Shown: positions 35,931 to 45,743 of the stretch, piece after piece
Layout: every line of letters starts with the position of its first letter
Position numbering within the stretch: the stretch's first letter is position 1
Assembly (NCBI GenBank): GCA_950295325.1
Contig: OX485804.1
Span: 10,414,001 to 10,478,000, forward strand
DNA length: 64,000 nucleotides
Origin: Polytrichum commune
Taxonomy: Eukaryota; Streptophyta; Polytrichopsida; Polytrichales; Polytrichaceae
Direction: 5' to 3'
Notes under the pieces: generated by a model
Seen by the model: only the letters and a program-made list of their open reading frames with translations
Database searches by the model: none
Told to the model about the DNA's origin: nothing
Program-made: the position numbers and the translations under genes

Positions 35931-37197
35931 TGAGTTGGTTGAAGAGACAGGGTGATCGGTTGAAGCCTAGTCATCCAAAACAAATTCAATTCATTTGCCC
36001 AACTTGTTTACCCCTCTCAATTAAAAATTGGACCCCTTGAAAAGTAAATGCTTAGAAAACCAAATTTTTGTTTTATCATCCAGTTAGAAAAACAAAACAA
36101 AAAAAGAACCTAAGATTTCAGCATTCATTCCCAATATCCTTGTCAAGGATTGAACTTGACAAAACCCCTAAGTGGTTGGGGGCTAAAGATTCCCACACCC
36201 TCTAAACTCCTAAGTTACCATCCACCACAGAAAACAATGTCCCATAATTCATTGTTCATAAAACAATATTCTTTCCCAACATACTTTTTATCGCAAGAAT
36301 AAAAAAAAAAAAAATAGTAGCAATTGGTAAGGTGGATTATACTCCCCTAGAATAACACAAACAAAGTCAAACCTACAAGAAATAGTCTAAATTGGCTAAC
36401 TTCAAACCATTGTCAACTTACGTTGCAACTCGCATAGTGCAAAATCCTAGAGCACAATGCCGAGTGAGAATGGAGGCATCACAACGAGCCTCACATGCAA
36501 AGGCTTGCACCCAATCCCAACATAAAATTCCCTCAGCCCATTAAAATGCTCACAAAACACGTGAAACCCTAATCAAAAGCCACAGTTGGATAGGGTCTCT
36601 ACAATACACTTTCGAGACAAATGGGATTGTTTGTAGATTAAATAGACAACATGAACACAACAACACCATAGTCACGATGAGCAGTTGAATTCCATACAGA
36701 AGAGAATCACAAAGTTAAGCACCAGGACATCATCATCGTTTTATGTTATGTTATTTGTTTGTTTGTTTGTTTGTTTGTTTTTTGAGATAGAAGGCCAACG
36801 CCGAAGCACAGGAGGCAGTTGACCACCTGGCAAGTTTTCCGTCAAGTAGAGAGGAGATTTCACAGCTGGGATTCCAACTGCCAACCTCTCTTCCTTGAAA
36901 TTTGGGTACCTCTCCACCATCATCCGGTAGTTTAAGGTCATCTCAGACCATGACATCATCAACATCATTATCATCAATCCAACATGGATCTAAAACTAAA
37001 AGAATGGATGCTCACCTACAATACTAAGTACACGTAGCGTAAGCACACAACGTTTTTGATGCAAATCTAGTAGCGGAAGTTATGGAAAGCTTTAGAGGCA
37101 CACCTTGCGATGTGGAAGCTTACAAAAGAGAGTGGTGAAATGAATCATCGGTAGAAGGAAGAAAATATGGAGGTTTACTAAGTTAAGTTGGGTTTAA
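35931..37197. other. Gene-free stretch
   Basis: No gene recognised. A14-15 run near 36300 and a (GTTT)n tract near 36757-36782. Confidence 0.4.
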
Positions 37198-37651
37198 GAG
37201 CAAGCCCAATCAGTGCCTGCATCCGCGTCCAGAAAGAGAAAGTGGCTTCCGTCCGGGATGCAAGAGCAGATGCAGGGAATCCACCCACTCATCACCCTTA
37301 CCACGCCATGTAAACTACTTTATCTAAACTGTAATTCAGAAAATCAGTTAAAGAAAATCAGAGCAATCGTAAGTAGCAACGTCAAACCCTTCCCAAATCT
37401 ACCCAATGTTAAAAAGAAGTTAACTACAAAGTCAGCATTTCCTCATCTTATCTAGGAAGTGTACTTTAAATGGCTTGTCCTATTCAAATAGCAGGGTCCC
37501 TGCATAATGTTGAGCTATGCAGGTAGATCAACACTCCCTGCACTCATTCTCATATGAGATTTGCAGAAATCAAAACCACTGGGGCCTAAACTTGCATTTG
37601 CATCCGCATCGCGGATGAAAAAGCGTAGATGCAGGGCCATTGGGCTTGCCC
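37198..37651. mobile_element. PIF/Harbinger-like MITE
   Basis: Ends GAGCAAGCCCAAT...CCTGCATC and, reverse complemented, GGGCAAGCCCAATGGCCCTG then CATC. TAA flanks both sides (37195-37197 and 37652-37654), the 3-bp duplication of PIF/Harbinger. 454 bp, no transposase. Confidence 0.75.
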
Positions 37652-37877
37652 TAAGATGAATGGAGATGAAGAAGGCAAAGCCGCAAAAGACTTTCATGTT
37701 TGAGAGAGGAGAGGAGAGGCGAATCAATCCCAAAATGTGCTCACTAGAGTGGACGTTGGGTTATTGGAAGGCGCTTGATTGTTGCTTTGGGCATGGTTGG
37801 TGGGTGTGGTAGGGGGGGGGTTGGGGGTGTTATCATTGTGATTATTGTCATTATGGCACTGCTAATTTTGTGTGATT

Positions 37878-37983
37878 TGTCGTGTAAATAGCGATCGTGT
37901 GTCACTGCAGCTCGAGTACCAACCACCACTAACAAACAACACTAAAACATAGCAAAGTCACACATAAACAACACATCTCGACA
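37878..37983 (-). repeat. Gypsy terminal block S, outer copy
   Basis: 106 bp, TGTCGTGTAAATAG to CATCTCGACA, nearly identical to 38321-38426 (one difference seen). Begins TG and ends CA. Absent beside the right-hand X copy. Confidence 0.9.
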
Positions 37984-38318
37984 AGAGAAGGAAGAGAGTA
38001 GAGCACTCACAATAGCTCTAAATCTCTCTTCAAATGCACACAACTAGTCAAGCTATCTCTCACTCCACCAAGGAAGAATCCAAAAGTGTAAGTAGGGGAA
38101 GAAGAACTCAAGATTTATTGCAAAATCATGCAATCTACACCTCACACAAGCTCTCTTCACACACTAACTCACAAGACTTGACTTGGCAAGAATGCCAAGC
38201 CAAGGAGGAGGCTCCTCACTTAGGAGCCTTCTTCTCCACATCTAGATTCATCCATCCAAATCTAGATGGATGAAACCCAACGGATAAGGTGCGGCCGTCG
38301 ACGCCGCATACCGTGACA
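37984..38318 (-). repeat. Gypsy terminal block X, left copy
   Basis: 335 bp, matches 47374-47707 without gaps and with roughly six substitutions. The minus strand starts TGTCACGG and carries AATAAA, a candidate polyadenylation signal. Either X alone or X plus S is the LTR. Confidence 0.9.
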
Positions 38319-38320
38319 GC

Positions 38321-38426
38321 TGTCGTGTAAATAACGATCGTGTGTCACTGCAGCTCGAGTACCAACCACCACTAACAAACAACACTAAAACATAGCAAAG
38401 TCACACATAAACAACACATCTCGACA
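38321..38426 (-). repeat. Gypsy terminal block S, inner copy
   Basis: Second S copy, separated from X by two bases. On the minus strand it is directly preceded by the purine tract GAGGGGGGGCA (38427-38437), which looks like the polypurine tract and marks TGTCGAGATG as the true 3' LTR start. Confidence 0.85.
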
Positions 38427-38710
38427 TGCCCCCCCTCAGTTGACTATGGAGTCCCGCCAAGTAGCTAGGACCAATGCCAATCTAAAGGGCATGGATAATG
38501 AAAGATTGCTCCGCAGCTAACTAGTGTGGTGAACGGTATTCCAAGGAACTGTAGACTGGGTGCAAGGTGAGCCCCATCCTTAATCGCCTCTGATGTTTGG
38601 CCATCAGATCCCAAAGAATTAAATCCACCGCCTCATGTTGATTGCGTCTCTATGCCATAACTCCTCATTTTCCATTTGGGCAGGCACAAGATGATGAAAA
38701 CCACACAGGA

Positions 38711-38888
38711 TCATTGAGTACGATTGGTGGAAGCACCAAGTACCGAAGATCCTCGACAGCGAGGACAACTCCACTGTCCAGATGGTAGAGAAGTCAAGGG
38801 TGGCCTCAAGCATGTCATGTGCCAACTGCGTTGACACTGATCACACAAGAGCATAGTAGCCGCTCATTTTTTCTCCACACACAAAACA
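38711..38888 (-). pseudogene. PHD finger at the C-terminus of the Gypsy integrase
   Basis: Spacing is C-x2-C-x11-C-x2-C-x4-H-x2-C-x14-C-x2-C, the C4HC3 signature of PHD fingers: CFVCGEKMSG, then MLLCDQCQRSWHMTCL, then LPSGQWSCPRC. MLLCD.C...WH..CL is characteristic. PHD fingers bind histone H3 tails and often read lysine-4 methylation state. One 1-nt frameshift lies between GEKMSG and MLLCDQC; all eight zinc ligands are present. A stop follows at 38711-38713. In chromoviruses this position carries a chromodomain that guides integration, so a targeting role is a reasonable inference. Confidence 0.82.
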
Positions 38889-40170
38889 TGGAAGACCCTC
38901 TGGTACGACAGCCAGTTCAGGATGAACTGTACCCTCAATAGGTAGATGACATGGGACACAGTTTTTGGAATGCTCGCGACATTCCCTGCCATCTTTGCCT
39001 TCCAACAACAACAAACCACTCGGCAACACCTCCTTCACCCGAAGGATAGTGCGTCCCGCCCTGACATCCAATGTCGTAGGCGCCTCACGTTGAAGATAAA
39101 CATAATCCCCTTGCTGAAATCTCCGCAACTGAGGTCGGTAAGCACCACTACGAATGCGTGCATAACGCAATGTGTCACGGTGCTGAGCAATGGACAAATT
39201 CTCCATGGCCATAGGCATGGCCCTCTGGAAGAATTGAGCCCGCTCCTGTAAACACTCTACCCAAAGGTCTGGGTCATCCAAGTTCACAACATGAGCTAGT
39301 TTTTCCCGAATAGAACTCGGGAGTATAGGCTCACGTCCATACAATAATTGATACGGGCTGTAGGATGCCAAAGAGGCCTGCCTACTAAATCGATAGCCCA
39401 TAGCAATCTATGGCAACATAAGGTCCCAATCCCGGTGGCTTCCCCGAAGTAATCCATACTTCCTCAAGCCACGCTTGGTTGTCTGAACAACCCGTTCAGC
39501 CAAGCCATCTGCCTCCGGATGATCCCGAGAGGTGGTGCGGTGATCTATGAGAGCCTTAGTGCACAACTCCTCAAAAGCACTCCCTCCCTTGGTCCGTCAA
39601 CACCTCAGCTGGTGCTCCAAAACGTGCTAACACACGATCCAAAAAGGCGGCCGCGGCCAACTCTGCAGAGTTCTGGGGTAGAGCAACAAGCTCAATCCAT
39701 TTGCTAAAATGCTCCACCATCACCAAAACGTACTTTGCTCCACGTGGTGTAACCACCAACGGCCCTGCAAAGTCCAGCGACCAACGGTAGCCTAATCCCA
39801 TGATAGGTAAGGGCTGTAACTGAGGTGATAAGGTGTTAAAGCTAGACCTGACCCGGTCACAAACTTCACACCTCCCGACATATGCAGCCACCTGCTGATA
39901 CATGCCAGTCCACTAATATTGGCCACGCAACATCGAATGTGTCCTGCGTATGCCAAAATGGCCAAGTTCCTCGTGCACTTGTCGCACCAAGGAGACCCTT
40001 TGATCCGGCCTAGGAACAATACGCCTTGTCCCATCCGGCCACAATCGAAATAACAAACCGTTCTCCCAACGGAACCTTGTTATTCGATGTCCAATCCTAT
40101 CCCTTTCCATTGCCGAAATAGACAAAAGAAAGATACCTTGTTGAAGCTTATGCAATACGGGAAGATCCTC
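38889..40170 (-). pseudogene. Gypsy integrase (broken)
   Basis: The HHCC zinc domain is visible (VHEELGHFGI, then CEVCDRV), then the catalytic core with first Asp in WSLDFAGPLVV, second in VLTDQGRE and Glu in the GLAERVVQTTKRG segment, then the C-terminal part (YQLLYGREP, GDYVYLQRE, VLPSGLLLLEGKDGREC). Defects: amber at 39913-39915 and 39408-39410, both where Trp is expected, and a frameshift near 39573. The enzyme would insert the cDNA into host DNA. The PHD finger follows in a shifted frame. Confidence 0.9.
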
Positions 40171-41847
40171 TCATATATCAGCAATAGCTTGAGGCCGATC
40201 ATTCTCATCATCTAAGCCCTGTATCGGAATCTCAACAGATGCACCAGAAAATAAAGTGAGGTAGGCAGCCGCGTGCCAACTTGGAACCGCCTCTCGATCA
40301 CAATCTCCATGCCACCTGGCCCCGGTCAAGTCCTCATCCGAAGGACTTGGATTGCGTGAGAGTCCATCTGCATCCATGTTGGTAATCCCAGCATGGTGTA
40401 CCACCTCAAAGTCATACTCCTGGAGCAACAAAGCCCATCTGGCAAGCTTGCCAGTAAGCTTATCCGACTCCATGAGCCACCGTAACGGCTGATGGTCAAT
40501 CACCAAAATAAAGTGTTGACCATAAAGATATGGCCGGAAATGGGCAATAGCCCACACCGCCGCCAATGCTTTTCCCTCATAGGATGAATAATTGGCCTCC
40601 GCCGTGTTGTTGCTTAGCGACGCGTAAGCAACAACATACTCCCGGCCAACATCATCTTTCTGAGTAAGAACTCCTCCCAAACCCAATGAGCTCCAGTCTG
40701 TATGCAACTGGAAAGATTTGGAGACATCTGGACGTCGAAGCACTGGAGCCGTACCCAGTTTCTGCTTCAATGTCTCAAATGCCTGTTGCTGCTTACGACC
40801 CCAAGTCCAAGGTTGGTCCTTGCTCGTGAGAATGGTGAGCGGCTTGGCAAAGAAGCTAAAGTTCTTGACGAATCGCCGATAGTAATTCGCCAAGCCCAAG
40901 AAAGCACGAAGTCTCGGCACATCTACCGGTGCCGGAATCTTCTGCAATGCGTCCACCTTAGCTTGTTGTACCCCAAGACCTCCTGGAACAATCATATGCC
41001 CCAAATATGCCAACCGGTCATGGAAAAACTTGCACTTGCCGTGGTGCAAGCGCAATTCCCACCGCTGCAACCGTTCAAAAACGGCTTGCAGATGCCTCAC
41101 ATGCTCCTGTGGTGTTGTACTGAAGATGATCACATCATCTATGTAACACCGAGCAAAGGGCAAGCCAGAGAGAACATGATCCATCACCCGCTGAAACTCA
41201 GCGGGTGCATTCTTCAGGCCAAATGGAAGAAACTTCCAATGGTAAAGTTGATCCTTCCCATCTTGATCAACTCCCTAGAATGCGGTTTTCACTCGGTCCC
41301 CCACAAGTAATGGGAGTTGGTGATAGCCGGATCTCAAGTCCAACATGCTAAAGACTCGAGCAAATTCAAGGGCATCGAACAACTCCTTCGGAATTGACAT
41401 GGGATATCGATCCGACTTGGTCTTCCGATTAACTGGATGGTAGTCCCCACACATCCGCTTCTCTGTCTAATTGCCAAAGATATCCTTCTTCGATGGCATA
41501 ACCGTAGTACAAGCATACTCCCCGTTGGAAAGTTCAATTAGCCCTGCTGCCAAGAGCTCTCGGCAACGAGCCTGAACGCCAATCCGCTCGGAAACACTGA
41601 GCCTATAAGGTCTCCGAAAAATGGGATGGTCATCCTCCAACTGAATGTGGATGGGTTTTCCTTTATAACCTTCAAGATCCTGAAGGCTAAAAGCAAAACA
41701 TCTACGGTACGAGCGAATAAATGCTCGTACCTTCCGTGCCTCAGCACCAGTGAGACGAGGGCCTAATTCAAGTGGCCAATCATCAAACTCTGTAGTCTCC
41801 CTCTCCACCAAAGGAGAACCATCTGATGCTGGCACAGACTCTAATTG
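40171..41847 (-). pseudogene. Gypsy reverse transcriptase and RNase H (stop-interrupted)
   Basis: RT motifs in one frame: IFRRPYRLS, CTTVMPSKKD, YPMSIPKELFDALE, WKFLPFGLKNAPAEF, catalytic CYIDDVIIFS, AYLGHMI, LGLANYYRRFV. RNase H motifs follow: LHTDWSSLGLGG, YEGKALAAVWA, VIDHQPLRWL, and a tail like NMDADGLSRNP. Stops at 41467-41469 and 41275-41277 (TAG) and 40171-40173 (TGA) sit where family members have, or probably have, Trp (for example KTAFWGV), so they look like TGG to TAG or TGA decay. This segment shares the frame of the methyltransferase and is separated from it only by the amber at 41848-41850. Confidence 0.92.
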
Positions 41848-43479
41848 CTAATGAGAGGAGGGGGCATTAACCATGCCCCCAGTCTCGGTGCTAGTACTAG
41901 AGTCTGACATTTCTTCATCACCACCAATATGTGATGATGAAGCCAACACCGGAGGCGAAGAAACCGAAGCAGTGTAAAAATATTGAGCTCGAAGCTCCTC
42001 CATCACATGCTGCTCGAATTGAAAAATTCGTTCGGCTTCTCCAACCATGGCGTGAATTCCCTCCTCCATGGATGTGGACCGTTGTGCCCCCTGACCAGAG
42101 TCCTCTGCCCCCAGAGACAACCACTGGTCACCATGATGCCTTTGCAATGAAAAACATAAAGCAACAGTCCACACCATAGTATGAAAATCCATAGCTTGGC
42201 CCAACACGAAGCGTCGTTGGCCCTCAGAAAGGCCGGGAGCTGCGGTGGTGCCAGTGCGGAATCCCATGGCACGTTCCCATTCGTCAGCCAATGGTTCGGT
42301 GTGGGTTTTGGTGTGAACATCCCACACCATACCCAGCCCCCTATCGCGGAAAGTGAATGACTGTGGAAACATCATAAATGTGGGAAAGGCCCGCCGTGGT
42401 GCCCCCATTTTGTTGACCAATGCCAACGGGGGTAAATCATCTCGAACAACCGGCAAAGAAGTCCGGTTTGGGTCCAAGATGTCATCCACCTTTTGATCAA
42501 AAGGTGGAGGCACTGTAGAAAATGCTGCAGCTAAAGTAGATGACGGTGCGAGGTTGGTCCAAATCCACCGAGGTCGGTGGGCATAAGAACCAAAGCTCGC
42601 GGCATCCACAAAAATGGGATCTCCAAGATGTTGACGAACATAATAATCGCCTTCCAACACCTTGTCCCGAGAGTCTCCCAACAAAGGTACATTCTCGAAA
42701 ATATACCCTGGAGGGAAAGGTTGGTGGGAATACCACCACTGCATGAGGCGGATGAGGTCCCAAAATAGAGTAGACCTGGGATCCTCTAGTCCTCCGCCTG
42801 CTCCAGCACGTGAATGGCCCTGGCATGGCCATCCCGCAATCACCATATCCACCGGACCTAAGTGTCGTAAGTCGGCCTCACTGATGAGTGTGACATCACG
42901 AGGGAGACGTGAAAAACACCCACGAATGGCAGTTGGAGGTAACTGCTAGGGATACAATACCATCAATTGGTGAAGATGGTGACGAGCCACACGGGTGGAC
43001 ACTTGAGAGTTCTCCACATAGACATACCGTCTAACCGTGAGGCCAGCCTCCAATACGGCTGCTAAGCCTGTGCCGATGCCCCCAAACAGTTCCACCAAAG
43101 TAATTCCCGCGTCTGGCAGCTCCCATAAAATGGGATGTGCCAATGCCGAGAGGACACCCGATATGATTGGTGTCCTAGGAGTGAGATAGTGAACAATATC
43201 CTCGCACCTCCGAAATAGCTCGGCGGAATCACGCCAAGGAGGAAGGGGATCCTTGGGATGGCACACCAATGCACCCTTAGGTGCCATATCCCGTTGATCG
43301 TCTGTACTCTCCATGAATGCCAATGACTCCTCCAACAATGCGGAACCATAAGGCAATGTGTCCACCATAGCACCACATCCAAAAACCATAGATAATGGTG
43401 CTATGGTCGCAGCCGCCGCGCAGCCACGGAAATAAGTTCCCTGCGGCCATCCCCAGCCAACCAACCTGGTCGGATCCAC
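41848..43479 (-). pseudogene. C5-cytosine DNA methyltransferase domain (DNMT3-like) inside the Gypsy pol
   Basis: Motifs in canonical order on the minus strand: I, ITLVELFGGIGTGLAAVLEA (near 43068-43105, AdoMet binding), then RRYVYVEN; IV, IAGWPCQGHSRAG with the catalytic Cys codon at 42823-42825; VI, YIFENVPLL (about 42690); VIII, YAHRPRWIWTNL (about 42555-42585); X-like, GLSEGQRRFVLGQAMDF (about 42184-42232). The spacing GI.TGL..VL...G..V.RY and DA....HRPRW.WTNL recall DNMT3/DRM enzymes, without the permutation seen in plant DRM. Such enzymes methylate cytosine C5 in DNA. The stretch upstream of motif I (about 180 residues) is unassigned. One in-frame amber at 42946-42948 (TAG CAG TTA) lies between motifs I and IV; a second (TAG CAA TTA) ends the domain. 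No frameshift is seen within the domain. The frame changes just before, near 43430. Confidence 0.88.
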
Positions 43480-44635
43480 GCCTCCTCAGTCCAGTTGTCC
43501 AAACCAAAACCAAGAGGGTAAAATGCTTGCTGACCAACTAAAATGTCATAGTTGGTCGCATCCGTCACCGCACACCTAAGAAGAAGAGGTATGGGTGAAT
43601 CTCCAGGCTTCATTCGGAAGCTACCTGTAATGGCTCTCGAGTATAACCCATGGCCTGCTCCACGTGACTAATGGATGTGACAATGGTGAATGGACAGGGA
43701 GCCAAATCCTCGGCCGTCAACCTCAACTCTTGGGCAAGCCTCTTGCCGATCATAACTGGTTGTGCCCCTGAATCCATCATCACACAACGGGGAGCAACCC
43801 GAGTAGCATTGCTCCCAGTGCGACTGACCACCAAAATTCCGGTATCATTAACCATACGCACAACACTGGGTCGAATGCTGCGGCGCTCGCGGATAGGTCT
43901 AGCAGTGACATCAGACAAATAGGCTGCACCCGCGGATACTGGTAAGTCATAAAACGTGGTCGGTGCCTTGACATCTGAGGCGTGTGCGTCAAAAGACGCA
44001 ATGGTCTCTGCCGCAAGTCTCGCTCGCCGTTTGGCCACATCCTCAGGATCTTCAAAAGCAGGGATGTCCGTAGTGGCTTGAGCCACGGTTAGAGAAGGTA
44101 AGGATGCCTTCCCTTCCAAAATCCTACCTGCTAAGTGAAAAACCTTAGCGGGTTGGACATCAAATGATGACCATTCCATGGCCGTGAACAAAGGTGTGTG
44201 CAACATCTTGGATGCCAACGTGTGCGCCACATCAGTCGCTGAATGTGAAACCTCATCGTTCGGATGACGACCACTGAAAGATTGGACGGCATCGGCCAAT
44301 CCAAAAGATAATGGTAGTCGTGCCTGACCAATTTGGTCCGCGGGCGCATTGTCTCGAGCTCGCGAGCTTGCCACATATTCATTTGTGGTCGAATGTATGG
44401 ATTGTGACACGGCTTGAGCACGTGTCACGGCCGCGGAACTCACCACCTCGCCCGAGGCTCCGAACATATAGTAATCCGGAGTGGAAGAACTAGCCTGAGC
44501 TCCGGAGGAAGATGGTGAGGCCAAGATTTGGCCGGATGACGCCAAGCTTTTGAACCTCTCCTCCATGGCTCCAATCTTCGCCTCCAACGTCTTCTCCCGG
44601 TCGGAAGAAGGACGTTTCTAAGGATGGAGAGCAAA
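43401..44635 (-). pseudogene. Gypsy linker and retropepsin (frameshifted)
   Basis: After the zinc knuckle an amber codon near 44619 is followed by an unassigned 200-residue linker, then a retropepsin with CVMMDSGAQPVMIG, the DSG active-site motif (about 43765-43785). The frame stops at 43610 and resumes in another frame with LLLRCAVTDATNYDILVGQQ then ALYPLGFGLDNW-like residues, the C-terminal protease part. A third frame begins near 43430 and leads into the methyltransferase. The protease would cleave the polyprotein. Confidence 0.82.
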
Positions 44636-45743
44636 GCAGTTCTCTACTACGTGATTGTTCCGCCCACAATGAGAACACTTCAACTGCTTGGGGAACTGAT
44701 TACCCGTCGTTCCCTTTGCCGAGCCCTTAGCTGGAACAAATGGTTTCCGCTTCGGCCTCGGCCAATCCCGCAGCCGCAACCGGAACTCTTCGGGATTTGC
44801 TAGAATCTACTAGCAGGGACATCAAATCAGTGGCATCGTGCTGACACAATGCACGATCACACTGCTCCACAATGGCGAATGCCTCTGCGAGTGTCGCTCG
44901 ATCACCATAATCCATGATGATCCTGGGCAGCACCAAATCAAGGAGGCGTTTGTCAATCTTGGACAAAAACACCTTCATCAATTGATTTTTTGCAAACATA
45001 CCTCCAGATTCTCTGGCAAACCTCGCCAACTTCGTATACATGGAACGAGGTGTATCGTCCTTCTCCTGTCTAAAATCTTATATCCGCTGCATCTGGTCTC
45101 GACGGAAACCTCCGTACTCCTCATGTAGATGCAGCTCAAATGCCCGCAACGGCTCAAAAACTGGCGGAGCCCCCAAAGAGGCTAAAGCCGCCTGGGTAGC
45201 CTGGGCATAACGGGAGAGTGGAAGAATGAGGCTCGACGTACTCGCCACAACGGGAGCAAAACCCTTATCCTTGGGTTCATTAGGAGAAGCTCCCTCCACG
45301 TCCACCACAAATACTCCCTCCGGCACCTCCGATTTAACCTCAGGGACGGCCATGAAACTGGAAGTTGCGCCTTCCTTCAATGCGGATATCAACTCAACCC
45401 GAGTCTCCCAGTACCGCTCCACCTGGCACAGCTCCATCCAATGAGCATCTGTCCACTGCTCATAAGTTTGGAGAGCTTCATGCTCCAAATGCTGAGGCAG
45501 AAGCTGGAACGCATACCAATCGTTGAAATTGGTATTGCGTTGGCGTTTCTCGCGCATCCACGTACGAAACCGGATTTTCCAGTCTTGCAGAGAAATGATC
45601 CCTGCTCGACCGGAAAACCGGTCCCGTATCCCTCCCCTAGTCTTCTCCTCCATATCGTCAAAGGTTCCCACCCACAGGACGTGAGACCGAGTGATAGTCC
45701 CCCACGCCGAAGTAGGCTGAAAAGCCTCGTTGGGTGCTATCAC
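44636..45743 (-). pseudogene. Gypsy gag with CCHC zinc knuckle (broken)
   Basis: Capsid-like Gag: WKIRFRTWMREKRQ, FQLLPQHLEHEALQTYEQW, then a linker, FELHLHEEYGGFRRDQMQRI, a TAA at 45078-45080, and LARFARESGGMFAKNQLMK, KRLLDLVLPRI. A frameshift near 44735 leads to the knuckle CSHCGRNNHVVENC (codons 44678 to 44636), spacing C-x2-C-x4-H-x4-C. The start is unclear: no ATG opens the frame and a stop lies just upstream, so a further frameshift near 45790 is likely. Confidence 0.85.
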
